Shown: positions 1 through 9,624, numbered from the stretch's first letter. The stretch is DNA of 64,000 nt from PALSA-1440 sp050011195 (GCA_050011195.1 JBEKJO010000011.1:5863-69862); one strand, 5' to 3'. Numbers and translations: made by a program. Notes: a model not told the origin generated them from the sequence alone.

Positions 1-1
1 A

Positions 2-1555
2 GCCGAACTCGCCGCCGTCATGGGCCCCTTTAAGGGCTATCGCGACGCCCGTTGCGCGCATGTGTCCAAGCCGTTAGCCGAGGACAATGCCGAATCCATG
101 CTGGGCGTTATTAAGCAGCATCGTGAGGCCGTTGAGGAAATCCAACCCAGCCAGGAATTCAATTATCTGAAAGAGGAAGCGCGCGAGTCCTGGGACGGCG
201 CGCTCGAACGCGGCCGCACCGTGGGCTATCGCAACGCGCAAGTCACCGTGCTGGCGCCGACCGGCACCATCGCGTTCCTGATGGACTGCGACACGACCGG
301 CATCGAGCCCGACATCGCGCTGGTGAAGTACAAGCTGCTGGCGGGCGGCGGTCTGCTGAAAATTGTCAACCGCACGGTGCCTGAAGCGCTGCGCCGGCTG
401 GGGTACAGCGCCCGGGAATGCGAGCGCATCATCGCGCATATCGAGAGATGCGATACGATTGAAGACGTTGCCGAGGGCGGCCAAACCATCCGGAGCGGGT
501 TGAAGCCGGAGCATCTGCCGGTTTTCGATTGCGCCTTCAAGCCGTATCGCGGCCAGCGGAGCATTCAGTACCTGGCCCACCTGAAAATGATGGCGGCGGC
601 CCAGCCATTCGTCAGCGGCGCGATTTCCAAGACCGTCAACATGCCCAACGAAAGCACGGTCGAAGACGTTCGTGACGCCTATGTGCAGGCGTGGAGGATG
701 GGCCTCAAGTGCGTGGCCATCTATCGCGACGGCTCAAAGCGCTCGCAGCCGCTTAACACGAAACGAACCAACGAGGGCGGCGATAAGGTCGCCGCCGCGG
801 ACACCTCCACACTGGAAATACGCATCAAGGAACTGGAAGCCGAGGTCGCCCGGCTCAATGCTCAGGCCGGCAAGCCGTTGCGCCGCCGCCTCTCCGACAC
901 CCGCACCGCCATTACGCACAAGTTCGATATAGCGGGCCATGAAGGGTATCTCACCGTCGGGTTGTTTGAGCCCAGCCAGCCGGGCGAGCTGTTTATCACG
1001 ATGGCCAAGGAAGGCTCGACGATCGGCGGGCTGATGGACGGCATTGGCACCCTGACCAGCATGGCGCTGCAGTACGGCGTGCCGCTCGAAGCCCTGGTCC
1101 GAAAATTCGCCCACGTGCGCTTCGAACCCTCGGGCTTTACTAAGAATCCCGATATCCGCAACGCGGCCTCCATCACCGATTACGTATTCCGCTGGATGGC
1201 CGTGCAATTCATCCCCGGATTCCGCGAGGCCAATTCACCGAATCGCAATCAGCCGGAGCTGGCCATTCCCGGATTGCAGGAAGCGGAGAAGAAGAAGGTC
1301 AACCGGCCCGTGCCGGAGCTGGCCATCGCGGAGGACACCGATATTCTGGACGCTGAATCCGGCCAGCCGGGAAATGGCAGGGGCCATCAACCCGCCCGGC
1401 CCGCCCCCGCCGAGCGGACGGTAAAGACTCTCAGCGATTCGGTCGCGCACTTTCAACAGGATGCGCCCACGTGCCCTAATTGCGGCCACATGACCGTGCG
1501 CAACGGCGCGTGCTACAAGTGCCTCAACTGCGGCGAAAGTCTGGGATGCAGTTAG
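2..1555 (+). CDS. nrdJ: Adenosylcobalamin-dependent (class II) ribonucleoside-diphosphate reductase, C-terminal part
   Basis: Class II ribonucleotide reductase makes deoxyribonucleotides for DNA synthesis using adenosylcobalamin. The reading frame is open from the first bases, so the start and the N-terminal part lie outside the window; about 517 residues are present. The stretch with APTGTIAFLMDCDTTGIEPD followed by a GGGLLKIVN segment is typical of the NrdJ barrel. After it come a linker and a TSCPD-like region (ITHKFDIAGHEGYLTVGL, GGLMDGIGTLTSM). The C-terminus carries two Cys pairs (CPNCGH and CLNCGESLGCS), the zinc-ribbon-like tail that usually holds the cysteines re-reducing the active site. 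The dependence on B12 rather than a diiron centre fits an organism living with fluctuating oxygen. A weak hairpin follows the stop. Confidence 0.93.
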   Translation, partial: AELAAVMGPFKGYRDARCAHVSKPLAEDNAESMLGVIKQHREAVEEIQPSQEFNYLKEEARESWDGALERGRTVGYRNAQVTVLAPTGTIAFLMDCDTTGIEPDIALVKYKLLAGGGLLKIVNRTVPEALRRLGYSARECERIIAHIERCDTIEDVAEGGQTIRSGLKPEHLPVFDCAFKPYRGQRSIQYLAHLKMMAAAQPFVSGAISKTVNMPNESTVEDVRDAYVQAWRMGLKCVAIYRDGSKRSQPLNTKRTNEGGDKVAAADTSTLEIRIKELEAEVARLNAQAGKPLRRRLSDTRTAITHKFDIAGHEGYLTVGLFEPSQPGELFITMAKEGSTIGGLMDGIGTLTSMALQYGVPLEALVRKFAHVRFEPSGFTKNPDIRNAASITDYVFRWMAVQFIPGFREANSPNRNQPELAIPGLQEAEKKKVNRPVPELAIAEDTDILDAESGQPGNGRGHQPARPAPAERTVKTLSDSVAHFQQDAPTCPNCGHMTVRNGACYKCLNCGESLGCS

Positions 1556-1585
1556 TTTAGAAGCCTGCACCGGGCACGAAGTCCG

Positions 1586-1604
1586 AAGGGCTGGGAAAGC
1601 CCTT
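1586..1604 (+). terminator. Weak hairpin after nrdJ
   Basis: Stem AAGGGCT (1586-1592), loop gggaa, stem AGCCCTT (1598-1604). The following bases are only partly T-rich (tccctc), so intrinsic termination is uncertain. Confidence 0.3.
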
Positions 1605-1653
1605 TCCCTCGCTTCCGGCATGCTTGAATCGAGGGTGGTTTCAGGTTTTGCTT

Positions 1654-1676
1654 CCCCGGCGCCCCCCTGCTAGGCT
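1654..1676 (+). promoter_or_regulatory. Candidate sigma-70-type promoter of the LOG gene
   Basis: A TTGCTT-like -35, a 17-nt spacer and a -10 of TAGGCT (1671-1676). The ATG at 1683 begins only 7 nt after the -10, so a transcript from this promoter would start at or within a base or two of the ATG (leaderless). The same TAGGCT -10 recurs before rpsP and before the candidate RNA at 20.2 kb. Inference from sequence only. Confidence 0.4.
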
Positions 1677-1682
1677 GCGGCT

Positions 1683-2369
1683 ATGAATAGCAGCCCGCAG
1701 ACCACTTTCATCAAAGAGGACCCTTGGCGCATCTTTCGCATCATGGCCGAGTTCGTCGATTCGTTTGAGACCCTCTCGCAGGTCGGCCCCGGGGTCACGG
1801 TTTTCGGTTCCGCCCGCATGTCCCCGCGCGATGCCCACTACAAGGCCGCAGTCGAATTGGCCCAGGGCCTGGCCAAACACAACCTGGCCATCATCACTGG
1901 CGGCGGACCGGGCATTATGGAAGCCGCCAACAAGGGCGCCGCGCTCGCCAAAGGAAAATCGGTCGGCCTGAACATCGAGTTGCCGCACGAACAAAAAGGC
2001 AACTGCTACGCCAACATCCCCATCCATTTTCACTACTTCTTCTCGCGCAAGGTCTGCTTCGTGAAATACAGCATCGCCTTTGTTTTCATGCCCGGTGGCT
2101 TCGGCACATTGGATGAATTCTATGAAGTGCTGACGCTGGTGCAGACCGAGCGCATTCCGGCCTTCCCGCTGATCCTCTTTGGCTGCCGGTTCTGGAAGGG
2201 TCTGCTCCACTGGATGAAGACGGCAATGGAGGAGAAGAACAAATTCATCAGCCCCGGCGATCTGGAGCTGGTAACGATCACCGACGACCCGGAAGAAGCA
2301 ATCGACGTTATTCTCGACTACGAACGCCGCGTCGGCCCGCCTGAGATTGTCCCGAAGGCCTTCGCTTGA
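1683..2369 (+). CDS. LOG-family protein (Rossmann-fold nucleotide phosphoribohydrolase, TIGR00730-like)
   Basis: A 228-residue protein with both hallmark motifs of the LOG/lysine decarboxylase-like family: GGGPGIMEAANKGA at about residues 77-90 and PGGFGTLDEFYE at about 138-149. Family members hydrolyse nucleoside 5'-monophosphates (cytokinin riboside phosphates in plants; purine monophosphates for PpnN-type bacterial enzymes). The early GSARMSP stretch is the nucleotide-binding beta-alpha turn. In bacteria the role is most often nucleotide-pool control; which substrate is used here cannot be read from the sequence. It stands alone between nrdJ and a minus-strand TPR gene, with its own promoter-like sequence and almost no leader. 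Confidence 0.9.
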   Translation: MNSSPQTTFIKEDPWRIFRIMAEFVDSFETLSQVGPGVTVFGSARMSPRDAHYKAAVELAQGLAKHNLAIITGGGPGIMEAANKGAALAKGKSVGLNIELPHEQKGNCYANIPIHFHYFFSRKVCFVKYSIAFVFMPGGFGTLDEFYEVLTLVQTERIPAFPLILFGCRFWKGLLHWMKTAMEEKNKFISPGDLELVTITDDPEEAIDVILDYERRVGPPEIVPKAFA

Positions 2370-2381
2370 GCCCGCCTCGGG

Positions 2382-4061
2382 TCAGCTTCGAGAGCCCGAC
2401 CGTTTGAGTGCTTCGGCGGCCAGCACCTTCTCCTCCGGCAAAAGTTCGGACTTCCGGGCAATGTCCAGATACTTGCCGGCCTTGTTGGTTTCGCCGGCCG
2501 CGGCCAGGAGGAGTCCATAGTAGAGCGCGACGGACGGGGTTTCGAGCGCTTCGGCCTTGAGTTTCTCGAACAGGGCCAATCCCTCCCTGGTCCGCCCCTG
2601 GAGATGAAGGGAGAAGGCGTAGGTGGAAATGACGATGGGTTCCGCGGGATGCCGGGTAAAGACTTCCTTCGCCAACTCGTGCGCCGTGGGCAAGTTCAGT
2701 TTGAGCAGCAGGGAAGTTGCCGCCAGGTTGTTTTGGGCGGAGAAATTCTGCGGGGTGAAGCTCGCCATGGTGGAGTACACCTTGTTCAAAGCGTGGGTAT
2801 CGCCCGTGGCCAGATACAGCCGTTCCAGTTCGCGCAGGGCCCAGCGCTCTCGCGGGAAGCGTTGCGCAATCTGCCAAAGCAGATCCTCCCTGGCCTGGCT
2901 CCGTCCGCCACTGTTGGCCATACTGAGCAAGGCGGTCAAGGGACCCAGGCGATCGTCGGCATCCCGGATGGCCGTGCGCCAGCGGGCATCGGCGGCGAGT
3001 TTCTGATTGAGCTCTGCCGCCGCGCGCGAGAGGAAGGCAAATCGCAGGAACTCCAGGTCCCCCCACTTCTGTTCCTGAAGAGAAGTTTCCAGACCGCGCC
3101 AATCTTGCCTGGCCAGATAGCAATCTACCAGCGCCAGTGGGACCGGCTGCTCGGCCCGCAGCTTGGCCGGACAGCCAGTCAGCCAGGCCAGCGCCTCGTC
3201 AGTGAGGCCATGGCCGATCATCCACGATGAAACCCCGTAAACCTCTGCGGCATTGGTGAGCGCATCCTTTTGCAGCCCGCTGAGATAGGCGCTGAATTCG
3301 GGGTTCCTGGATTGTTGCAGGATCGTGAGATGCTGCAAGCGGTCATCCGGAACGGAATGCAAATCTGCTAGAAGCTGCCGGGAAAAGCGTTCGGCCGTGG
3401 AAAGGTCACCCCGCCCCAAGCTCTCCGCCACCAGCCAGCGGAGGGCAACGGTGCCGACATTGGTGCTGGCGCGCAAGAGTTCGAGGGTGGCCCGCGCAGC
3501 CGCAGGGGCGCCCGCATTAGTGGACTGGAGCCGGAGGACGGCCAAGTTCAACTGGTGCAGCTCATTGGTCGGTTCGAGCCGGCTGGCCTGCTCAAACTGG
3601 GCGACGGCCTCAGCGGTTCGCTTGAGGCGGAGGGCCAGTTCAGCCGAAACCGCGTGGTAAGCGGCAACCTCTCCGGCTGAGTCTTTGAGTTCGTCCAGCG
3701 TCTGTGCCGCCAGGGGGTAGGGAGGGCTCTGGGACCGCAGGGCGGTGGAGGCGAGCATGAGTTTGTTCTGGATGGTCGGGGACAACTCCACGATGCGGCG
3801 CCGCCAGTCCAAAAGGAAGGGGGAGCGGGACCGTTCGGCCAAATCGGCCATAATCCGGCAGGCCTCCAGGTTGCGGGGATTCACCCGCAAAGTCTGGCGG
3901 GCGTTCAGGGAAACACTGCGGTAGTCTCCTTGGACCAGACATTTCCTGGCCTGTTCGAGCGCCCGCGTCTCCCGGTAGTGCCGGTAAGCGGGGCGGCCGT
4001 AGAACCACAGGCCGAGGCATCCGAGAGCGATTATCAGGCCCGCAAGGACAGCTTTTCTCAT
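2382..4061 (-). CDS. Membrane-anchored tetratricopeptide-repeat protein
   Basis: The 559-residue product begins with one hydrophobic segment (about residues 4-22, LAGLIIALGCLGLWFYG) and then consists of helical TPR-like units (for example ALEQARKCLVQGDYRSVSLN, GEVAAYHAVSAELALRLKRT, EPIVISTYAFSLHLQGR). This makes it a periplasm-facing scaffold held by an N-terminal anchor. TPR proteins of this shape are often found beside PEP-CTERM and exopolysaccharide loci, and it lies divergent to a PEP-CTERM gene here. No catalytic motif is visible. The start ATG at 4061 directly precedes the basic n-region of the anchor. It converges on the LOG gene, separated by 12 bp. Confidence 0.75.
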   Translation of the reverse strand: MRKAVLAGLIIALGCLGLWFYGRPAYRHYRETRALEQARKCLVQGDYRSVSLNARQTLRVNPRNLEACRIMADLAERSRSPFLLDWRRRIVELSPTIQNKLMLASTALRSQSPPYPLAAQTLDELKDSAGEVAAYHAVSAELALRLKRTAEAVAQFEQASRLEPTNELHQLNLAVLRLQSTNAGAPAAARATLELLRASTNVGTVALRWLVAESLGRGDLSTAERFSRQLLADLHSVPDDRLQHLTILQQSRNPEFSAYLSGLQKDALTNAAEVYGVSSWMIGHGLTDEALAWLTGCPAKLRAEQPVPLALVDCYLARQDWRGLETSLQEQKWGDLEFLRFAFLSRAAAELNQKLAADARWRTAIRDADDRLGPLTALLSMANSGGRSQAREDLLWQIAQRFPRERWALRELERLYLATGDTHALNKVYSTMASFTPQNFSAQNNLAATSLLLKLNLPTAHELAKEVFTRHPAEPIVISTYAFSLHLQGRTREGLALFEKLKAEALETPSVALYYGLLLAAAGETNKAGKYLDIARKSELLPEEKVLAAEALKRSGSRS

Positions 4062-4207
4062 AAATTCACTGGGCCGCGATTAAATTCTCGACCGGCCTGT
4101 TCGTCAATGGGAATCCGCTCGAAGGAGGCGTTGGCTGGTTGCCGGCTCTGCGCCGGATGTCAGTGGTTTCAAGCCACGAAAATAGTTAAAAAAAATGCAG
4201 AAAAGCG

Positions 4208-4235
4208 TTGACAGAAACCCCTGTTTGGCTAGAAT
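4208..4235 (+). promoter_or_regulatory. Strong sigma-70-type promoter of the PEP-CTERM gene
   Basis: A perfect -35 TTGACA (4208-4213), 16-nt spacer, -10 TAGAAT (4230-4235). Transcription would start near 4242, giving a leader of about 50 nt. Confidence 0.7.
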
Positions 4236-4292
4236 GCGGAAAAGTATGTGAGTATTTAGGGTGTCGAGCAGCTTTATTGAGAGATGCAGTCT

Positions 4293-5000
4293 ATGAGAAC
4301 ACTGGGTAAAACAAGGCTCTTTTTGGCCATCGGTGCGCTGTGGGCAGGTTCTGTCGTGCCGCTCTCGGCGCAGACGGTTATCTACTCCAACACGAACACC
4401 GATCTGGCAACCCGTTTGAACACGGGGACGTATGAAGCCGGTAACGAGATTCTGTTGGCCGGCACCGCGCGGTACCTGACCTACTTCTCCTTCGAGTACT
4501 GGGGCACGGCAAGCTCGTCCAGTTTTTCCGCGCCGATCACAGCCACGCTGACGTTTTACCAAATGAATGGTCCGCTGGTTAGCGGTTACCCGAGCCCCGG
4601 GACAAGCTTTTTTAGCGAGTCGTTTTCGGTCCCTGGTCCAACGCCCCGAAGCACGTTCATCTTTACCCCGGCGTCAGATTTTCCGGGCGGGCAGCCGCTC
4701 TTCATTCCGACCTCCGACATGACCTGGAGCATTCAGTTCTCGGGGATGGGAGCAACCGACGCGGTGGGGGTGGATATCTACGGGCCACCAACAGTGGGGC
4801 AGGCTTATGGCGATTACTGGCAAAACGACGGGACGGTCTTGTCGCCATCGTGGGTGTTGCTGACGAACACCGTGCCGATGGATTTCGCCGCGCAGATGTA
4901 TGCGAATCAGAACATTCCGGAACCTTCGGTCCTCGTCCTCTCGCTGGCCGGTGGCTTGGGGATTCTGACTCTTGTTCGGCGGCTGCGCCGAAGAGAATAG
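4293..5000 (+). CDS. PEP-CTERM sorting-domain secreted protein
   Basis: About 235 residues: signal peptide ending near LSAQ, a central beta-rich region without a recognised enzyme signature, and a C-terminal tripartite sorting tail (PEPSVLVL, a hydrophobic stretch, then a basic RRLRRRE end). This tail is the substrate signal for an exosortase, which processes proteins at the cell surface in exopolysaccharide-producing Gram-negative bacteria. The start at 4293 is preferred over an in-frame ATG at 4284, because GAGAG at about 4278-4283 then has a 9-nt spacing. A strong promoter lies upstream and a strong intrinsic terminator follows, so it is monocistronic. No exosortase gene is in the window. 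Confidence 0.85.
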   Translation: MRTLGKTRLFLAIGALWAGSVVPLSAQTVIYSNTNTDLATRLNTGTYEAGNEILLAGTARYLTYFSFEYWGTASSSSFSAPITATLTFYQMNGPLVSGYPSPGTSFFSESFSVPGPTPRSTFIFTPASDFPGGQPLFIPTSDMTWSIQFSGMGATDAVGVDIYGPPTVGQAYGDYWQNDGTVLSPSWVLLTNTVPMDFAAQMYANQNIPEPSVLVLSLAGGLGILTLVRRLRRRE

Positions 5001-5021
5001 GCGGAAGTTGGAGAACTTGCA

Positions 5022-5053
5022 GGGCGCGAGCATCGGCTCGCGCCCTTTTGTTT
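5022..5053 (+). terminator. Intrinsic terminator of the PEP-CTERM gene
   Basis: Perfect 10-bp stem GGGCGCGAGC (5022-5031) / GCTCGCGCCC (5036-5045) with loop ATCG, followed by TTTTGTTT. Confidence 0.85.
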
Positions 5054-5073
5054 GGCGGAGCCGCGCAGGGACC

Positions 5074-6534
5074 TCAAGGAGGTGTCACGGCCTGGTAGAA
5101 CCTCCGGGGCGAGCCGCTGACCGAGGAATTAGTGTACCAAAGCTGGCCGCCGGCCAGAGAATTGGTCGCCACCGGAGCCCAGTTCGACAGATTCGTCGAA
5201 CTCTGAACGACAACCCCCTGCGGGGCATTCCCGGAGATTCGGAAGGCGAATGTTCCGCCCGTCAGCCACTGCGGAGAATCCAGACGCAATTGGGGCAGAC
5301 TCACGTTGAGCGTCCAGGAGATGGTCTGGCTCAAGAGGTTGGTGGGATCATTGCGCACCAGCGAGGTGTTGTCCTTGACCACGGCGCTGACCCCATTGGT
5401 GCCATTGGGCAGGGATTGTGGCAACAGCGTAAAGCTCAGATTGGTGGCGCCGGTCCAGGGCACTCCGTTGGTGAACCACTGCACATTCAGATTATGCGTG
5501 GCGGGTTGGAGCAGCGTCAGGCTGAAGGCCAGGGCTTGGGTGGTGGTGACCGAGAAGTTCGTGCTGGCGGGGGAAAAACCATCCACGGGCCGAACCCGCT
5601 GATAGATGGCCAGCACAAGGGCCTCGCTGCAAACGCTGCAGAAGGGGAATCCGGCGGAATTCATGGCGCAACTGAGTTCGGGGCGATACCAGTTCGTCGG
5701 GTGGTACTGGGCGCCTAAAAACAGCCCAACGGCATCCTCGCCAAAGTCATAGGTATCCGGCGTGGGAATGGGGGTGCCGGTTGAAATCCACGCGTTCCAT
5801 TTGATCAGCGTGCGGTTCGTTTGCTGCGTGGTGTTCCACCCCTCCGTGCTGGGAGCGCCCGCATAGGGGTTGGTGTACGTGTACTCGTCGCTCAGGTTGG
5901 CCAGCACGTGGCCGGTCTCATGCGTCAGGATATAGGGCGGATACGGTGGCATTTCGGAAGGAAGGGCCCCAGTCGAGGCAATGGCAGTCTTGTAAAATCC
6001 ATCCGAGCCGCCGTCCTCGCCATCATTCACCAGCAAAACCGGGAGCTGACAGTTGGGCATGTTGGTCTGGAGCAGCGCATCCACTTTGCCCTGGCCGTCG
6101 CTGTAATTAGTGTCGGCCCAGTTGGGTGGAATCGTGATCAGCCGATTCTCAGTCGGGTCATAGATACTGTTGAAATAGGTGTCGTTGGTGATGGTGAGGG
6201 AGTAATGAGTGGAACCGGATTCCTGGGAAGCAACCTTGATGGCAAACGCGTTGAAGTAGTTTGTGTATTCTTGATAAGGCGGGTGGGACAAGAGCGCATA
6301 GACGGCGTTGGACGCGTCCACGGAAAACTGAGCGAGTTGATTGGCGGTGTAGCCCTCGGAAAGCACCACGATGTTGAGCCGGTTCGACACCGGGCCATTG
6401 GTCAGAATGGTCTGCATCAAGGGCTGGGCCAACGCGCGCGGCGAACTACAGGTCGCGACCGCGACAACCAGGCAACCGGCGACAGAACCGCAGCCAAAGC
6501 GGTTGAATGGATTAAGCCGGTTCACACTACTCAA
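5074..6534 (-). CDS. Secreted M64-family (IgA-peptidase-like) metallopeptidase
   Basis: The 486-residue product has a signal peptide (cleavage near RALAQ), then a domain containing HETGHVLANLSDEY at about residue 203. This matches the HExxH...DEY zinc site of the M64 peptidase family; NRLNIVVLSEGYT near the N-terminus is also typical of that family. The C-terminal 100 residues (STNLSNWAPV, PRRFYQAV) resemble the end module common on verrucomicrobial secreted proteins. The start codon is TTG, and it overlaps the stop of the upstream beta-helix gene by 8 nt, pointing to translational coupling and a two-gene operon. Substrate is unknown; host IgA is not implied by the family name in a free-living organism. 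Confidence 0.85.
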   Translation of the reverse strand: MSSVNRLNPFNRFGCGSVAGCLVVAVATCSSPRALAQPLMQTILTNGPVSNRLNIVVLSEGYTANQLAQFSVDASNAVYALLSHPPYQEYTNYFNAFAIKVASQESGSTHYSLTITNDTYFNSIYDPTENRLITIPPNWADTNYSDGQGKVDALLQTNMPNCQLPVLLVNDGEDGGSDGFYKTAIASTGALPSEMPPYPPYILTHETGHVLANLSDEYTYTNPYAGAPSTEGWNTTQQTNRTLIKWNAWISTGTPIPTPDTYDFGEDAVGLFLGAQYHPTNWYRPELSCAMNSAGFPFCSVCSEALVLAIYQRVRPVDGFSPASTNFSVTTTQALAFSLTLLQPATHNLNVQWFTNGVPWTGATNLSFTLLPQSLPNGTNGVSAVVKDNTSLVRNDPTNLLSQTISWTLNVSLPQLRLDSPQWLTGGTFAFRISGNAPQGVVVQSSTNLSNWAPVATNSLAGGQLWYTNSSVSGSPRRFYQAVTPP

Positions 6535-9298
6535 AACTCAGGACGTAAAAGCGGTTGCCTGTGTCGGCGGGCAGCGTGAGGACGAACTGGCCGTTGGTCA
6601 GGACGGGGTTATTCGTCACGGCGGTCCACTGGATCGGAGGCGAGAGACTGCTGGTCTGTTCCAACACAAAGCCGGTCGGCGTATTCGTCCAGGCCAGCGT
6701 GACCTGATGATTGGTGGAAGGGGTGACATTTAAGGCGGGCACCGGCTCTGCCGTGACACAGCCGGAGAATTCGGAGGTGTTGGTGGCGCTGTCGGTCGCG
6801 GTGGCGGTGGCGGTGATGGAGTAACCAATCGGGACCGACCCCTGCAAGGCAGCCACAAAACTCGCATTGCAATCATTCCCGGTTTCAACGTTCATCTGGC
6901 CGAGGTAAATCTGACCCTGCCCATTATTCGGGAAGATAGAGCTGCCGCAACTGGGATTGGCAAAGAACTGAAGCAGGAACCTCGCGTTAGGCCGGCTGTT
7001 GAGCGTGCCGGCTATCCCGATGCCTCTGCCGCTGACGGCCTGCGTAAGAATCGGATAGTTCTGTCCCATGTTGGCATCAGAACCTGTGCCCATGTCGCAC
7101 GAAATATTGGCATTAACGCCGTAAGTGCCCAGATCGATGCCCAGGGCGGCGTTGGAAAAGATCGCATTGCCCAGGATTGCATTATTGGTGCTGCCGTCCC
7201 GGATGCGGACGCCGGTGTAGTTTTTGGCAAAAGCAATCCGGTTGCCCGCAGCGCCATCTCCGCCGATCGTGTTATTGCAGGCACCCACGTCGCACTCCAC
7301 GTTGTGCCATGTATTACCCAATCCGTTGGTCCCATCGGCTTTGGTCCCGATCAAGTTGCCTTGGATCACATTCCACGAGGCATTGATCAGATAGATCCCG
7401 TCATAGTACGGGGAAGAAGGGCCGTTTCCAGAAATCAGGTTGCCAGCCCCGGGCACAGCCCCGCCGATGGTATTGGTTGACGCCCCTTCGACGGCGATTC
7501 CATCGTACCCATTGGCCAAGGGCGATGTTCCGGTTACGTCCGTGCCGATGGTATTACCCTGGATCAGGTTGGCGCCGCTGGTGAACAGGCCAATGCCGTA
7601 CCCGCCGTTGGCGGAGATCAAGTTGCCCTCGCCGGCGGCCGTCCCCCCAATGATGTTCCCCGGCGCCCCCAAAACGCTCACCCCCCCCCCGCCGTTTCCC
7701 AACCCGGTGGTTCCGCCGGCGACAGTCCCAATATAATTGCCCTGGACGACGTTAGCCACCGCATTGGACCCATCCAGGAAGATGCCGGCTTGGCCATTGC
7801 CGGAAATCAGGTTGCCCGCCCCACTCAGGGCGCCGCCAACGGTGTTGCCCGGCGACTGGATGTGGACCCCGCAAAGGTTGTTGGCTAAAGCGGACTGGCC
7901 GCTGACAGCCGTACCGATGAAGTTGCCCTGAATCGAGTTGCCAGTTGCCCCAGTGTTATAAATCTCGATGCCATAGTTCGCATTGCCGGAAATGACGTTA
8001 GTCGCGCCGGGCGTTGTCCCGCCGACCGTGTTTGAGCTGGCGCTATCAATCGAAATGCCATCCACCGCATTGCCCAGCGCATTGGCGCCCGTCGCGTCCA
8101 CGCCGATATAATTGCCCTGAACGAGATTGCCGACGGAGTTGGTCGTGATATAGATGCCGGACAGCTTGTTGGCCGAAATGACGTTGCGCGCCGCTGCTGT
8201 GGTCCCGCCGACCACATTGTTGTTCCCCCCGAAAATCGTGACCCCGGAATACTGGTTCCCGAGCGCTTTCCCGCCCGACGCGTCGGTGCCGATATAGTTC
8301 CCCTGCACCAGATTGCTGGCCGCGCCCGCGCCATTCAGCGACACGCCGCCCTGGCTGTTGCCGGAGAGAAGGTTCCCGGGGCCAATGGTATTGGCCGGCG
8401 CTCCATTGACAGTGACCCCATCGCCCACATTGGGTATGGCCAGGCTCCCGTTGGTGTCCGTGCCGATGTAGTTGCCCTCGACCAGATTCCCGGTCGTGCC
8501 TGAGCCGACCAAGTAAACACCGCTCCCGCCATTTCCCGAAATGACGTTCCGCGCTCCCGCCGCCGCGCCTCCGACCTGATTCCCGGCAGCGGGGTAGAGG
8601 CTGATGCCGTTGTTGCTATTGCCCAGCGCATTGGTGCCCGTCACGTCCACGCCGATGAGGTTGCCTTGAACAGTATTGCCGCTGCAGCTTTGCAAGTACA
8701 CCCCGGGGCCGACGTTGCCTGAGATGACGTTGCGGTTGGCAGGAGACGGTCCGCCAATCCAGTTGCCCGGGGACTCAAAAATATACACGCCCCCCGACTG
8801 AAGAACCGAGCCATTGCCCAGCGCATAGGTGCCCGTTGGGTCGGTGCCGATGAAGTTGCCCTGGATGAAGTTTGTTCCCCCGGGAAGCTCGACGTGAATG
8901 CCGGCGCCGCCGAAGCGATTGATGGCCAGGCCGCGAATCGTGCTGTTGCCCGCCGTCAAGAGCAAGCCGTCGCTGGTGGTCCCGGCATTGGCACCGTTGA
9001 GTTCGATGAGGGGCGTGCCGGCGAAACCGGGCTGGGTAGTGCCATCAATCACCACGGGGTTGGAAATAGTGGGTAATGCGTTGGTTGGGGTGATGGTGTG
9101 CACCCCAGTGCCTGGGATTTCAAAAACAATCGTATTGAGCCCGTTCGCAGCATTGTCGGCATCCTGAATGGCCTGCCACAACGACCCCGGACCACTGGCG
9201 CTTGTGTTGGTAACCATGAAAGTTGCGGCCATGCCATGTGGCGCGGCGAGCGCGGCGAGGAAGGCCGTGACGACAAGAGCGGCGAGCTGCTTGCTCAT
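6527..9298 (-). CDS. Secreted right-handed parallel beta-helix repeat protein
   Basis: About 923 residues. After a signal peptide (MSKQLAALVV to HGMAA) comes a domain opening with SASGPGSLWQAIQDADN, then roughly 15 repeats built around NxIGG-N-ISGN-GI-GN-QGN-IGT-ALGN. This is the pattern of NosD/pectate-lyase-like beta helices. The C-terminal 100 residues form a separate beta domain (STNHQVTLAWTNTPTG, ending NRFYVLSFE). Such proteins act as surface polysaccharide-binding or polysaccharide-cleaving modules, or as adhesins; no lyase active site is identified. The start at 9298 is chosen because it gives a clean signal peptide; the frame is open to 9385. It is the first gene of a coupled pair with the M64 peptidase. 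Confidence 0.8.
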   Translation of the reverse strand: MSKQLAALVVTAFLAALAAPHGMAATFMVTNTSASGPGSLWQAIQDADNAANGLNTIVFEIPGTGVHTITPTNALPTISNPVVIDGTTQPGFAGTPLIELNGANAGTTSDGLLLTAGNSTIRGLAINRFGGAGIHVELPGGTNFIQGNFIGTDPTGTYALGNGSVLQSGGVYIFESPGNWIGGPSPANRNVISGNVGPGVYLQSCSGNTVQGNLIGVDVTGTNALGNSNNGISLYPAAGNQVGGAAAGARNVISGNGGSGVYLVGSGTTGNLVEGNYIGTDTNGSLAIPNVGDGVTVNGAPANTIGPGNLLSGNSQGGVSLNGAGAASNLVQGNYIGTDASGGKALGNQYSGVTIFGGNNNVVGGTTAAARNVISANKLSGIYITTNSVGNLVQGNYIGVDATGANALGNAVDGISIDSASSNTVGGTTPGATNVISGNANYGIEIYNTGATGNSIQGNFIGTAVSGQSALANNLCGVHIQSPGNTVGGALSGAGNLISGNGQAGIFLDGSNAVANVVQGNYIGTVAGGTTGLGNGGGGVSVLGAPGNIIGGTAAGEGNLISANGGYGIGLFTSGANLIQGNTIGTDVTGTSPLANGYDGIAVEGASTNTIGGAVPGAGNLISGNGPSSPYYDGIYLINASWNVIQGNLIGTKADGTNGLGNTWHNVECDVGACNNTIGGDGAAGNRIAFAKNYTGVRIRDGSTNNAILGNAIFSNAALGIDLGTYGVNANISCDMGTGSDANMGQNYPILTQAVSGRGIGIAGTLNSRPNARFLLQFFANPSCGSSIFPNNGQGQIYLGQMNVETGNDCNASFVAALQGSVPIGYSITATATATDSATNTSEFSGCVTAEPVPALNVTPSTNHQVTLAWTNTPTGFVLEQTSSLSPPIQWTAVTNNPVLTNGQFVLTLPADTGNRFYVLSFE

Positions 9299-9624
9299 TC
9301 GCAGGAACGGAGCCTGGTGTTCATCCGTCATAATTGCGGTGCTAGTTGGTCCCATACTATCATACCAGCCGGGCGAAGCAAGCATATAAGGGCGACAGCT
9401 TTGGGCCGCGGATTGAATGGATTACAGAGGTGAAGGCGAGAAAAAGGCTTGGAGCGGCGGGGCGGCAACGAAAAGTTAATTGAGTCAAACGGGTAGAAAA
9501 GGTTAAATGAGGAGGCGGCCCTGGAGATTTTCCTCGCAACCCGCGAGCATATTGGGGCATCGTAGTGCCGTTCGAGAAAGCCCGAAGTCCGAAACGAAGT
9601 TGAACTCCGGGACGTTGCGAGCAA

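Noticed and set aside
6360..6385. tRNA T-arm-like GGTTCGAC sequence
   Set aside because: It lies in the M64 peptidase coding region and no acceptor or anticodon arm can be built around it.
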